Shown here piece by piece: positions 1 through 9,000 of a stretch of 32,900 nt of DNA. The position numbers and the translations under genes are program-made. The stretch's first letter is position 1. Every line of letters starts with the position of its first letter. Source of the stretch: Candidatus Methanoplasma porotermitis (GTDB lineage: Archaea > Thermoplasmatota > Thermoplasmata > Methanomassiliicoccales > Methanomethylophilaceae); the NCBI GenBank assembly GCA_031290095.1, contig JAITOF010000095.1:1-32900 (forward strand), given 5' to 3'. The notes beneath the pieces were generated by a model. The model did not search any database. It was not told where the DNA came from and saw only the letters and a program-made list of their open reading frames with translations.

Positions 1-2
1 GG

Positions 3-170
3 CCTCCCACGCCGAACGACGACATGTCGCCTCCCTGCGGCCTCGCGCTTGCCGTGGGGCGCCGCCTCGGCTTGACGGGCGTGCTCGACCTCGTGGACGG
101 GCACGAGAAGAAAGGCGTCCCGACGCGCACCCTCGTGAAGGCCCTCCGCGCCCTCGACATATGGGCGGGC
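3..170 (+). pseudogene. N-terminal fragment of a transposase (DUF4277-like)
   Basis: The reading frame containing the 24..455 ORF gives sensible protein only for its first ~50 codons, with the text 'LALAVGRRLGLTGVLDLVDG' followed by a 'TRTLVKAL' helix. This resembles the N-terminal DUF4277 region of IS1634-type transposases. After about position 170 this frame becomes arginine-rich out-of-frame text, while the adjacent frame becomes coding (see the IS630-like entry). The same 'PND..S.P.G.L.LA' pattern recurs in the fragment at 2833-3021, so both probably come from the same transposase family. No catalytic residues remain here, and no terminal repeats were identified. The fragment runs off the left edge of the window, so its true start is not visible. 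The family name is an inference from short motifs. Confidence 0.5.
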
Positions 171-480
171 CGCCGACGGCAAGCGCCCGACCGTCGTCAC
201 GCTGGACGACTTCTCAGCACGCTGGTCCAGGAAGACGGCGGAGTGCGCCGAACCGCCAGGCATGCGCCTCGCGTCCCTGCCGCCGCGCTCCCCGCGTCTG
301 AACCCGATAGAGCTCGCATGGAGGAGCATGAAGAGGCTCGCGTCCAAGACGCGGATGATAGACCGGGCCCGCATGTCGTCTGTTGGCGGCGGCGGGTTCG
401 CCGCCGAGGCGGTCAAGGGCTCGTGCTGCAGATGCTGGACGCGGGTTTTTCATGAAGAATTAATCAATTTAGTTTGGTAA
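160..480 (+). pseudogene. C-terminal fragment of an IS630-type transposase
   Basis: In frame 1 from about 160 the translation reads 'RPTVVTLDDFSARW', then 'LASLPPRSPRLNPIELAW' and 'RSMKRLASK', ending in a stop at 478-480. The 'LPP.SP.LNPIE..W...K' signature is the hallmark of the DDE_3 endonuclease of IS630/Tc1-like transposases, where it carries the last acidic residue of the DDE triad. 'VVTLDD' sits where family members have the second acidic residue, usually as a D-N pair. The upstream two thirds of the transposase, including the first catalytic aspartate, are missing. In their place, in another frame, lies the DUF4277-like fragment, so the locus is a dead, recombined remnant. It borders the restriction-modification genes, consistent with these having been carried in by mobile DNA. 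Confidence 0.7.
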
Positions 481-520
481 ATGACTATAGCACGAGATGG
501 GACTCGTCGGTTGATATTAT

Positions 521-1453
521 TCATATATCGATGGATTCGGAGCCGTCATGTATCTCCAGCAGTTTTTGAATCGCATTGTCTAATTCGGATGATTGGGGGA
601 GATTAGGTCCGGAGATGAACCTGTCGGAGAACTCTTCCAAAGAGAATCTGATCCTTCTTTCCAATGTCAAACCTCGAATCCTGCCTTCCGTGACAGGTTC
701 AGACAAGGAATACGTGTGAACCGTCATGACATTTGGTGACATTTCATCCGTTGTCGGGATGTCTGTTCCGATTATTTCTTCGAATTTACGGTACACGATG
801 TCAGGAACCACGAAATAAAGCCCGCTTTTGACAAACTTGGAACCAGAATACACCTTCCCCTTTCTGATGAGCTGAGGAATCAGCCTCTTATGCACATTGG
901 CCCAGTTGAGCCCGTGTTCCGACTCCGGTATCTTCTTCACGCGACCGATATCTCTGTAAGCGTACCAGTTGTCTCTGTAGTTCCCTGTGATGTCTATGCT
1001 CTGGACTTCTACGCCGACGTATTCCACGAGCTTTCCTTTTTCAACCTTGGCCAAGACCCAATCCATGGACAGACTTCTTCCAGCTTTCACCTCTTTCCCG
1101 GAATACATGCCAAGAGCGACCACGCAGGCGCCCGGGACGTTCCTCCTGTCGATGTATCGGCCATAGGCGAGCATCTCGATCAAGTCCCCAAATGCGTCAC
1201 GTGAAATCTCTTTGAGAACTTTGTAGCCGTCGGCATACAGCCTGTTCGGACATATCACGCAATCTCCGTAGGGGGTTGTTACGCTACACGCCCCGTATAC
1301 CACGCTCTTGTCGTGATTTGTTTTATGACACGGCCTCTTTATGAATGGGCAGGCGCCAAGATTCCACAAGGCCCTGCACTCGCGACTCTTGTCGGTCGGA
1401 GAATATCCGAAAATCTCCACTATACGTTTGTTGGGCTCTTGCAGCTCATCCAT
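521..1453 (-). CDS. NotI-like type II restriction endonuclease
   Basis: The 310-aa protein matches the NotI endonuclease family as I remember it. There is an N-terminal cysteine-rich metal site with 'CPFIKRPC', 'GACSV' and 'CVICPNR', corresponding to the Fe-binding four-cysteine domain of NotI. A PD-(D/E)XK core follows, with 'SMDWVLAKVE' and then 'YVGVEVQSIDITGNY', giving the D...E-x-Q catalytic pattern. Further shared blocks are 'NWANVHKRLIPQLIRK' and 'YFVVPDIVYRKFEE'. NotI itself recognises an 8-bp GC-rich site; the specificity of this protein cannot be read from sequence. It begins inside the last codons of the cytosine methyltransferase (ATGGATGA, 8-bp overlap), so translation is probably coupled and methyltransferase is made first. 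Base composition is clearly more AT-rich than the genomic background, which suggests horizontal acquisition. Confidence 0.85.
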   Translation of the reverse strand: MDELQEPNKRIVEIFGYSPTDKSRECRALWNLGACPFIKRPCHKTNHDKSVVYGACSVTTPYGDCVICPNRLYADGYKVLKEISRDAFGDLIEMLAYGRYIDRRNVPGACVVALGMYSGKEVKAGRSLSMDWVLAKVEKGKLVEYVGVEVQSIDITGNYRDNWYAYRDIGRVKKIPESEHGLNWANVHKRLIPQLIRKGKVYSGSKFVKSGLYFVVPDIVYRKFEEIIGTDIPTTDEMSPNVMTVHTYSLSEPVTEGRIRGLTLERRIRFSLEEFSDRFISGPNLPQSSELDNAIQKLLEIHDGSESIDI

Positions 1454-2603
1454 CTTTCAACATCTCCAAAATCGATTTGCCTACGGCTTGTGCCATCAAC
1501 GGCGGAACGGCGTTTCCGACTTGTTCGTATTGTTGAGTCTTGTTGCCCGTAAATTGATATCTGTCAGGGAACGACTGTATCCTTGCAGCCTCCCTCACAG
1601 AAATGGCACGATTCTGACAAGGGTGGAAGAACGTCCCCCAATGAGGATCGCATTTAGTCATTATGGTCGTGCCCAGCCTGTCTGGGTGCAGGCGACCGTA
1701 GCGTCGCGTATGGTCGCTCCTTCTGGCTCTCTTCAGCCCCTCTGGCAACAGGTCGAATGGTATGTCCCTCCAGCTTCCCCCAGGCGGTATGTGGCCTAGT
1801 CTTTTGATGTTTATTTCCGACAGCCTGTTGCAATAGTGGCTGGTGATCATGTCCGATCCGCTTCTTGAGTATGATCTGTATTCTGTCATGTCGCAAGCGG
1901 GGTACTCGAATGTGCCGTTTCCGCCGCCTCCGACGATGGGCGGCAAGTCGCCTATCGCATCCCAAATGTTGGTTTCTTTCTTTAAACTGTCAGGGTTGTC
2001 GATGTCGAGGCACAGGTCCCTGGACCCCGTGAAATTCGCGCACGACGACGAATTGTATTCCGGCTCTGGAAAAACAATCTCGCCCGACCTGTTTTTGACG
2101 CCGATGAACACTGTTCTGAAGCGCATCTGAGGGACTCCGTAATGCCCAGCGAACAGAATCTTGTGAGCGACGGCGTATCCCATCGATTCAAGCATGGCAT
2201 AAATCTGAGAGACGATCTCCCCGGACGCCATGGAGATGATGCCTGGCACGTTCTCGATCAAAACCGCCTTGGGATTCACTTTGGACACGATGCGCAAGAA
2301 CTCTTTGAAGAGGTGGTTCCTGTCGTCTTCCATGCTTCTCGAAGGGGCATTGATGGAGAAACCCTGACAAGGGGGGCCGCCTGCGACAAGCCCCACGTCT
2401 CCCTCTGCCTTGACGAGCTCGTTGATTCGCGTTTCGTCAATCTTTCTTATGTCCCCGGTGATGACATTGCAACCCGGATGGTTCAGCTTGTACGTTTCTG
2501 CAAACACGTCCACCATCTCGTTTGCCAACACCGGACGGAATCCAGACATTTCCAGTCCGCATGAAAGGCCGCCTGCGCCGGCAAACAAATCAACGAAATT
2601 CAT
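1446..2603 (-). CDS. C5 cytosine-specific DNA methyltransferase of the type II R-M pair
   Basis: The enzyme transfers a methyl group from SAM to cytosine C5 and protects host DNA from the adjacent NotI-like nuclease. Visible motifs in order are: motif I 'FVDLFAGAGGLSCGLE', motif IV 'GGPPCQGFS' with the catalytic Cys, motif VI 'LIENVPGI', motif VIII 'QMRFRTVFIGV', and the late 'AARIQSFPDRYQFTG' and 'QVGNAVPPLMAQAVG' (motifs IX-X). Length is normal for the family. The ORF track starts at 2621 with a GTG. I prefer the ATG at 2603 ('MNFVDLF') because a TATA-like AATATATCA lies 28-37 nt upstream and methyltransferases commonly begin this close to motif I. The endonuclease gene follows with an 8-bp overlap. 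R-M identity is near certain, though the recognition sequence is unknown. Confidence 0.93.
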   Translation of the reverse strand: MNFVDLFAGAGGLSCGLEMSGFRPVLANEMVDVFAETYKLNHPGCNVITGDIRKIDETRINELVKAEGDVGLVAGGPPCQGFSINAPSRSMEDDRNHLFKEFLRIVSKVNPKAVLIENVPGIISMASGEIVSQIYAMLESMGYAVAHKILFAGHYGVPQMRFRTVFIGVKNRSGEIVFPEPEYNSSSCANFTGSRDLCLDIDNPDSLKKETNIWDAIGDLPPIVGGGGNGTFEYPACDMTEYRSYSRSGSDMITSHYCNRLSEINIKRLGHIPPGGSWRDIPFDLLPEGLKRARRSDHTRRYGRLHPDRLGTTIMTKCDPHWGTFFHPCQNRAISVREAARIQSFPDRYQFTGNKTQQYEQVGNAVPPLMAQAVGKSILEMLKDG

Positions 2604-2629
2604 GGACGACACGGAAGGCACATTGCACG

Positions 2630-2641
2630 GATGATATATTG
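2630..2641 (-). promoter_or_regulatory. TATA box of the R-M operon
   Basis: Read on the minus strand, TTCAATATATCATCC carries an AATATATCA core centred near 2636. Archaeal TATA boxes lie about 26 nt before the transcription start, which would place the start near 2610, a few bases before the ATG at 2603. This supports a near-leaderless methyltransferase-endonuclease transcript. Confidence 0.5.
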
Positions 2642-2832
2642 AACTGACGGCTACAGTTACTGTATGTGGGTGGTTCTATCGCACTTTGTGTGGATTCGTG
2701 GGAAGCGCGAGAAAATACACGTGTTTCGACGCGGCGGAATGCGGACGATTGGAATAACCTGCGAGAAGCGCCGATGCCGTGCATGGAATCCGCAGGCGGC
2801 CCGGAGCGGGATGCCCGCACGCCAAGGCCGGC

Positions 2833-3021
2833 TCAGACGCGGATGTCGGCGGACCGGAGGCACGGGGTCGTGATCATGCCGTGCAGCCCGAACTCCCTGA
2901 AGAACGCCTCTGCTAGGGTCAGGTTCCCGATGGGAACCGATATATTGTCGTTCGGCTCTGTCTCGGACGTCCTGAGATGTGTTCGTCGTCTGACCATGAC
3001 GGTGCATCTCAGAACGCCCAT
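2833..3021 (-). pseudogene. Degenerate transposase N-terminal fragment
   Basis: This 62-codon open frame contains 'NISVPIGNLTLAEAFFREFG' followed by 'LHGMI', which resembles the N-terminal DUF4277 region of archaeal transposases. It aligns by eye with the fragment at 3-170 ('PND..S.P.G.L.LA......GL.G'). The frame ends at a TGA and the following ~200 bases show no recognisable continuation in any frame, so only the head of the gene survives. The remainder of the 2642-3160 interval (about 500 bases between the methyltransferase and the ATPase) holds nothing else I can support. Together with the remnant at the left edge, this fragment brackets the R-M pair. The ORF itself would be easy to dismiss as chance; the shared motif is the only support. 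Confidence 0.45.
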
Positions 3022-3160
3022 TCATTCTTACGCCGACCAAACGGCCAGCATCATGTCAGAACATGCGTCCTGTCAAAGTCGGGTTGTAAGTCGTTTTCTC
3101 AATCGGTTTCAGCGACTTTCATGACCTGTCACGTTGTGACGTTCTGTCGCATGTGGCGAA

Positions 3161-4450
3161 TCACGGCCCAAGGCAGTCTGCCGGCACCTCTGCGACTCCG
3201 TCAGGCCGGGTGCGGGCACCGCCTCCGGACGCGCTCAGTATCATAAGGAAAGACGGCTCCTCCGCGCCTGCGGCCGCCATCTTGTTCTTCAGGCGGATCA
3301 GGTTGGCGGCCGCTTTTTCGAAGTCGAACGTACCCAGCTTGACCTCGACCGCTCCCCATCTGCCGTCGTCGAGCTGCACCACCGCGTCCGCTTCCAGGCC
3401 GGCGTTGTCCCGATAATGGAACACCCTCCCCCCTGACGCCGACGCATATACGCACAGGTCCCTATAGCACATAGACTCGAACAGGAGGCCTGCAGTCCGG
3501 ACGTCCTTCAAAAGAATCCCCGGTCTTGCCCCGAGCGCGGCGGCCGCCAGCGAAGGATCTGTAAAATGTCGTTTCGGAGAGGTGCGGACGCGCGTTCTTG
3601 AACGCAGGGAGGGGTGCCAGGCGGTTTGCTCCTCGATGATAAAAAGTTTCTTCAGGGCCTCCAGATAGCTACGGACGGTGAGATCCGATATCTTGGCCTC
3701 GGCATCCTGCACGTCTGCGACGACGGTAGATATGCTCGCAGAAGAGGCGCTGTTCCTTGCAAGAGACTTTATCAACAGCTCTGCGGTCGCCCGGTTCCTC
3801 CTCTTTCCGTCGACGCGTGACATGTCCAAGTTGACTATGGAGTCGATGTAGTCGTACGACATCCCTATTGCCGAGGCGTCGTCGACCCCCAACGCTCCCG
3901 GCCATCCGCCTCTGCACATCAGGCGGACTGCTTGCTGGTAGTCTATCTTCGAGGGCGCGTTATCGGCTCTGCCTGTGTCGAAAAGGGCAGACAGCCCCAC
4001 TGATCCGTTGCTGTCGCCGGACTCGAAGAGGGACATCGTCCGCATATGCATCCGGGCGAACCTGCCTATGCCTGTGTGCAACGTCTTTTCCGAGGGCGGC
4101 ACGGACGACCCTGTGAATATGTACATGCCTTTTTTGTGGCTGAGGTCGATGTTCCTGCGTGCAACGTCCCACAGCTTGGGCACGTCCTGCCACTCGTCCA
4201 CCAGATGCGGGTGTTCTCCGTCCAAGGCAGATTGGGGGTTCAGGGCGGCGAACCTGTTGTTATCCTCGTCTCCCACGAATATTGCTGATTTCGAATGGCT
4301 GATCCCGGTCCATGACTTCCCGCACGACCTCGGCCCGGTTATCAGCACGCCTCCGAAAGCGTGGAGCTTCTCCGATATCCTGGCATCTATGATTCTAGGA
4401 CGGTATAGGTCGCGCATCTCCTTGGACGGTGAAGGCTGCTTCTCTGCCAT
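3161..4450 (-). CDS. AAA ATPase with DUF4143 (AAA_14 family)
   Basis: The N-terminal P-loop domain has Walker A 'LITGPRSCGKSWTG' and the typical AAA_14 Walker B with following text 'HLVDEWQDVPKLWDVAR' and a sensor-like 'MYIFTGSS'. The C-terminal half (from about residue 230 of the mature start) carries the DUF4143 region, with 'SYLEALKKLFIIEEQTAW' and a nuclease-like end 'VFHYRDNAGLEADAVVQL'. The E-A-D pattern there resembles the PD-(D/E)XK-type fold often seen at the end of these proteins. The family is abundant in gut bacteria and archaea and its cellular role is unsettled. The ORF track begins at a GTG (4471). I choose ATG 4450 because a TATA-like TTATAATATG lies 21-30 nt upstream, implying a leaderless message. 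A 23-bp direct repeat abuts that promoter. It lies on the same strand as scpB but is separated by 177 nt with its own promoter. Confidence 0.85.
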   Translation of the reverse strand: MAEKQPSPSKEMRDLYRPRIIDARISEKLHAFGGVLITGPRSCGKSWTGISHSKSAIFVGDEDNNRFAALNPQSALDGEHPHLVDEWQDVPKLWDVARRNIDLSHKKGMYIFTGSSVPPSEKTLHTGIGRFARMHMRTMSLFESGDSNGSVGLSALFDTGRADNAPSKIDYQQAVRLMCRGGWPGALGVDDASAIGMSYDYIDSIVNLDMSRVDGKRRNRATAELLIKSLARNSASSASISTVVADVQDAEAKISDLTVRSYLEALKKLFIIEEQTAWHPSLRSRTRVRTSPKRHFTDPSLAAAALGARPGILLKDVRTAGLLFESMCYRDLCVYASASGGRVFHYRDNAGLEADAVVQLDDGRWGAVEVKLGTFDFEKAAANLIRLKNKMAAAGAEEPSFLMILSASGGGARTRPDGVAEVPADCLGP

Positions 4451-4470
4451 GATCAGGCATCTGCAACACA

Positions 4471-4480
4471 CATATTATAA
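4471..4480 (-). promoter_or_regulatory. TATA box of the DUF4143 ATPase gene
   Basis: On the minus strand the sequence reads AATGTTATAATATG, whose TTATAATATG core is centred 25-26 nt before the ATG at 4450. The spacing fits a leaderless archaeal promoter. The upstream edge of this element touches the 23-bp repeat. Confidence 0.55.
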
Positions 4481-4483
4481 CAT

Positions 4484-4535
4484 TTGCAAGTTTTAAATTA
4501 TGTAACTTGCAAGTTTTAAATTATGTAACTTGCAA
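4484..4535. repeat. 23-bp tandem direct repeat with palindromic core, likely operator
   Basis: TTGCAAG followed by TTTTAAATTATGTAAC is present twice head to tail (4484-4506 and 4507-4529), and a third partial copy begins at 4530 (TTGCAA). Each junction forms the palindrome AACTTGCAAGTT, so the array is two to three evenly spaced palindromes 23 bp apart, about two turns of the helix. It lies directly upstream of the TATA box of the DUF4143 ATPase. This is the expected position and geometry for cooperative binding of a dimeric regulator. No tandem repeat of this kind was seen elsewhere in the window. Confidence 0.8.
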
Positions 4536-4627
4536 ATTGATTGCTTTTTTAAACGCTCTGACATCGGGCCTATAGCAAATGCCTGTCGTCTCTCTCGCCA
4601 TCGCCGGGCGCAGTCGCCGCCAGTCTG

Positions 4628-5182
4628 TCAGAGGCCCGTTTCCCGGTCGTCCTCGCCGCCCTTGTCCGATTCTGGCCCTGGCTGCGCGTTCTTCGCCTGC
4701 TTCTCTATCCATTTCTTGATGTCGGCCACCCGGGTGCTTCCTATCCCGAAGTGCTCCGAGAACCTGTTGGTCGTCGTCAGCTCCACCGTCTGCCCCGCTT
4801 TTTTTCTGTGGATGAACCCCATGTCGGCAAGAGCATGGACGTCGTCGTACGTCCTCACGCCCCGGGTCTTGAACAGCTCGGACTGGAGCACCGGCTGGTT
4901 GTAGGCGATGGTGCTCAGAGTCCTCATCATGCCTCCGGTCATCTCTGCCTTCGCGAACTTCCCTGTGTACTCGCTGTACTCCGGCCGGAGCATCATGCGG
5001 TATTCCGAGCCTATCTTGGCGATCATCATCGCCGATTCCCGCTCGTCGTACTCGACCCTCAGGTCCTTGAGGATGTGGCGCACCGCGGCTTCGTCGAAGC
5101 CAGTGCGGTCCACTATGTCCTGGACTTTTAGATTCTCAGAGCTGGAGAACAACGCGGCCTCGACGGCGGCTTTACCGTCCAC
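4628..5182 (-). CDS. scpB: Segregation and condensation protein B (ScpB)
   Basis: ScpB is the winged-helix (kite) subunit that dimerises and binds the ScpA kleisin in the SMC condensin complex. The 184-aa product has the two winged-helix halves typical of the family: 'ALFSSSENLKVQDIVDRTG' near the N-terminus, then 'MRTLSTIAYNQPVLQSEL' and 'TYDDVHALADMGFIHRKK' in the second wing. The C-terminal tail after about residue 155 is charged and low in complexity. It starts with GTG one base after the scpA stop codon (TGAAGTG), so the two genes are almost certainly translated together. It is the last gene of smc-scpA-scpB. The gap down to the ATPase gene contains the 23-bp repeat and no obvious terminator. 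Confidence 0.93.
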   Translation of the reverse strand: MDGKAAVEAALFSSSENLKVQDIVDRTGFDEAAVRHILKDLRVEYDERESAMMIAKIGSEYRMMLRPEYSEYTGKFAKAEMTGGMMRTLSTIAYNQPVLQSELFKTRGVRTYDDVHALADMGFIHRKKAGQTVELTTTNRFSEHFGIGSTRVADIKKWIEKQAKNAQPGPESDKGGEDDRETGL

Positions 5183-5183
5183 T

Positions 5184-6035
5184 TCAGTTCACCGCCAGGG
5201 TCTCCGCATGGCTGGCCGCGCCGGGCGCAGTCATCTCTATGAATATCTCGCCGCTCGGCATGACGTCCTGCCAGACGTCCAGCCTCCCGTCCCTGACAAG
5301 GTGCAGCACCGATACGAAGGTTCTAAGGTTCTCGAGGACGTCTGACGTGTACAGCTCGTCGATCTGCACGGCGCCTGCCCCCAGCCTCCTGACGCGCTCC
5401 CACACTATCTCGACGTCATGCTCGTCGTCCTCGTCATGGGCCTTGTTGTCGAACTTCCTCGGCTCCTTGCCGCGAAGCTCCTGGCGGACCCTCTCTCGTT
5501 CCTGCTGTATCTCTATCTCGAGCCTCGCGGACTCGAAGGCGTCCAGAAGCTCGTACATCGTCACCGGGCGGAACTCCTCCCTCTGGAAAGCCTCTTGGAA
5601 CGACACCTCCGGGACGAACATGTGCTCGTCCTCGTCCTCGAGGTAGAAGTCCGACTCGTCGTATTCCGGCTCCGGCTGGCAGACTCTTAGCGCCGTCGCC
5701 TCCGACTGAAGCCTCAGTATCTTCCAGGCCATCAGTATCAGCTTGCCCGCCACTATCATGTCGAAGGTGTTCTCGCGCACCTTCTTCGAGTACATCCTCA
5801 CGAACTCCCTGATGTCTATCTCCCAAGGGTCTATGCCGCTTTCAAGCACTAGGCTGAACACGGCGCGAATCGACTCGTCGACGGGGTCGTTGAGCCTCTC
5901 TCCCGACTCCGCCTTGTCGAGGATGCTCATATACCCGTTTATTCTTTCGAAGGCCCCGCTGTCCTCTGTCAGGGCCTTGTGGAACAGCAAGTGCTGCTCG
6001 ATCCCTTCTCTCTTCACGGTCTCGTCCATCTGCAT
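5184..6035 (-). CDS. scpA: Segregation and condensation protein A (ScpA kleisin)
   Basis: ScpA is the kleisin that bridges the two SMC heads. The N-terminal part shows the conserved ScpA pattern: 'HLLFHKALTEDSGAFERI', then 'LESGIDPWEIDIREFVRMY', then 'TFDMIVAGKLILMAWKILRLQSEA', matching the 'NPWDIDI...AGRLILMKS.LLR' region of bacterial and archaeal homologues. The middle is acidic and probably flexible (DDEHDVEIVWERV nearby). The C-terminal ~80 residues form a winged-helix-like segment ('LENLRTFVSVLHLVRDGRL') that contacts the second SMC head. The gene lies 15 nt after smc and 1 nt before scpB. Two near-adjacent ATGs (6035, 6029) follow an AAAGGATGG ribosome-binding-like stretch, so the exact start could differ by two codons. 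Confidence 0.92.
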   Translation of the reverse strand: MQMDETVKREGIEQHLLFHKALTEDSGAFERINGYMSILDKAESGERLNDPVDESIRAVFSLVLESGIDPWEIDIREFVRMYSKKVRENTFDMIVAGKLILMAWKILRLQSEATALRVCQPEPEYDESDFYLEDEDEHMFVPEVSFQEAFQREEFRPVTMYELLDAFESARLEIEIQQERERVRQELRGKEPRKFDNKAHDEDDEHDVEIVWERVRRLGAGAVQIDELYTSDVLENLRTFVSVLHLVRDGRLDVWQDVMPSGEIFIEMTAPGAASHAETLAVN

Positions 6036-6050
6036 CCCATCCTTTTAATC

Positions 6051-9000
6051 TTATGTCTGAGGCTGTTGTTTCAACGCCTCTTCTTCGTACTTCGAAACTT
6101 CTGCAAGGTCCGGCTGTATTATGACTTTGCTTATTCCCGTAGGCGGCCTCGTGACTCCGATTAGATGATCGGCCATAGCCAGCGTGACCTTTCTCAACGA
6201 CACCTGGATGAACTGCGCTTTCGCAGAGCTCTCCTTGACCCTCCTGGCCACCATCTCTGCGTTTACCGAGTCCAAGAACATGTCCACCTCGTCGAGCACA
6301 TAGAACGGCGATGGCTGGTACTCTTGGATTGCAAATATGAACGCCAACGCGGTGAGCGACTTCTCCCCGCCCGACAGGGCCTCCAGCCTCAGGAGCTTCC
6401 CGTTCTTGGGCTTGGCGTTTATCGTGAGCCCTCCGACGAACGGGTCGCCCTCGTCCTCCAGCCCCATGAACGCCTCGCCGCCGCCGGAAAGCTGGGCATA
6501 GACCTCCTTGAAGTTCACGTTAACGGCATTGTATGATTCCATGAACAGCCCCTTCTTCTGATGGTTCAACGACTCGGTGAGGGCGTTCAGATCGTTGATC
6601 TGCTTGTTGAGGCGGTCGACGTCGGCCATGAGGCTGTCGTACCTGGCCTTCCTTTCGTCGTATTCTTCGATGGCGCGAAGGTTGACGTTCCCAATCCTGG
6701 ACAACGTGCCTTCGTGCGACCTTACGACGCGCTTGATCTCCTCTTCCGAGGGGATCGGCTGCGGAACCTCGATCTTTATCTCGGCGGCCTCGGCCTTCAG
6801 CTGGTCGACGCGTTGGGCGGTGGAGATCGACATCGCCTCCTGCTGGGCCTTGATGCCCTCTTTGGACTCTATCTTCTCTTGAGCGGACGACCTCTCCGTC
6901 TCCAGCCTGTACCTTGTCTCGACCAAGGCGTCCTTCTGGTTCTTCAAGTCCTCCACGCCGGATTCTATGTCGCGCTCGATTTTTCTCAAAGCGACCATCT
7001 CCGTCTCCAGGACGATTATGTTCTCGGCGTATCCTTTGGACTCGGCCTCGCCGTCTGCGACCTTCTTCTTGTATTGCGAAATCTGTTCCTCGGCAGACTG
7101 TATCTGCCTCGCCAATCCTGACGATTCGTTCTCCAAGGTGTTCTTCTGCGTCCTGAGGTCAGATGCCAAGTTAGTCAGGTCGTACACCTTTGCGCGAACC
7201 GCGTTCAGCCTTTCCTGAACGTCCACGGGGGCGATCTGGGCTATCCTTTCTCTGACTTCGGTCCTCTGCGTCCTGAGGCCTTCCACCTCTGCCGAGAGCG
7301 TGGCCGTGCTCCTGTTCGCCTCTGACAGCTCCTTCTGAGCCTTGGAGAGCTCGTCCGACCTTGATCTCAGGTCGTCGGTGATCGCCTGCCTGGTCCTCTT
7401 GAGCTCGGTGACTTTGGCAGTGAGCTCGCCGATCTTGGCATGTATCCCCATGCCCTCGCCCGCCGCTTTCCTCATCTCGTCGTCCATCGCCCTTATGGAG
7501 TCCCTCTGTTGGCGCATCTGCACCCTCAGGATGTCCAAGGACGTGTTGGCGGCTTTGAGCTTGGAGGCCGTCTCGTTAAGCTTGGATTCCGATCCTGCGC
7601 CGAACTTCGCGATGTTGTCGGTGTTCAGGGTGCCTCCGATTATGGCTCCGCCCTTCTCGAATATCTCGCCCGCCCTCGTGACCAGCCTGACTCCCCCCAT
7701 GAGGGAGCGGGCCTCGGATATGTTCGATACCACTAGCGTGTCTCTAAAGACGTCCCAGAACGCGTTGGCGTATTTCTGGTCGTAGCTCATCAGGCTCGTG
7801 GCATAGCCGTCCGTCTGCTTCTCGGTCATTATCGCCCTGGCGTCGGGCTTCCCGCCTCTCATCTTGACCAGCGGGAGGAACGTGACCCTCCCCAGTTTTT
7901 CTTTCTTAAGGTAGGATATGCAGTCCGACGCGACCTGGTCGTCGTCGACGATGACCGCTTGGGCCCTCCCGCCGGCCGCGACTGCGATCGCGGTCTCGTA
8001 TCCCTGCTTGACCGTGGCTAGCTCCTGGATCGTCCCTCTGATGCCGGACGCCTGCCCTGTGTCCCTGAGGCCCAGTATCGCCGTCACCGCGGAGCTCTTG
8101 CCGCTGGTCCTGTCGGAGACTTTCTTCTCGGTCATCAGGTCGTTGTATTGCGTCTCAAGCCTGCGGATGGCGTTTTTGAGCTCTTCCTCCTGACGCTCGT
8201 ATTCGACTTCTTTCCGCTTGGCGTCCACTATCTTTTTGCCGTTGTCCTCGCCGCCTGCGGGCCCGGCCTGCTGTTTCACCTGTTGCAGGTTCCACTCGGC
8301 GTCCTTTATCTCGAATTCGGCGGCCTGAAGCCTTTCCTCCAGAGACGTCTTCGCCCTCAGCATCTCGTCCGCCGCCGCGGTCATCCGGGCGGCGTTGACG
8401 CCCGCCTCGTGCTCTTCTTTCTCCTTTGCGTCAAGGTCTTCATCCAGCTTTTCGATTCTTTTTTGGAGCTGGGCGTGCTCGCCGCCCTGCTTCGACATGC
8501 TGTCGTTGATCTTCGCGTCCTCGTCCTTGGCTGCCTGAAGGTCCTTCTCGGCGGCGTCCAGCTTGATCGCGGTGTCGGTGAGGTTGGCTGTGACGGTGCT
8601 GCGCTCGGTGCGTATCGACTCGCAGTCCTCCGAAACCTGCGTTATGTATGCCTCGTGCTCTTCGCGGTCGTCTGCGATCCGGCTCATGCGGTCTTTCTGG
8701 GTGGCGATCTCCACTACCTTGTTGCTGATGTCGCCTTTGACCCTCCTGTACTCCGGGCCTGCCTTGTCCCCTATCTCTCTCTCCTTGTCGAGGACCGCCT
8801 GCTCGTTGGCGGCATGCGCGTCTAGCAGTTGCGCCTTCTTCTCTCTGAGCGCGGCGACCTCCTCCGAAAGGCGGGAGACGTATTCGCTCAGCCCTTGGAG
8901 CTTGGCCTCCTCTATCTGCAGCTCTCTGAACGTCAGCTGGGCCTTCGCCGTTTCCAGCAACCTCTGCGCCTCGACGTATTTTCTGGCGTCCTCGCGGTCC

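Noticed and set aside
1341-1799. 152-aa plus-strand ORF
   Set aside because: Antisense to the methyltransferase, whose conserved motifs run through the region.
8148-8825. 225-aa leucine/valine-rich plus-strand ORF
   Set aside because: Antisense to the coiled coil of SMC; Leu/Val-rich text is the expected complement of Glu/Lys-rich helices.
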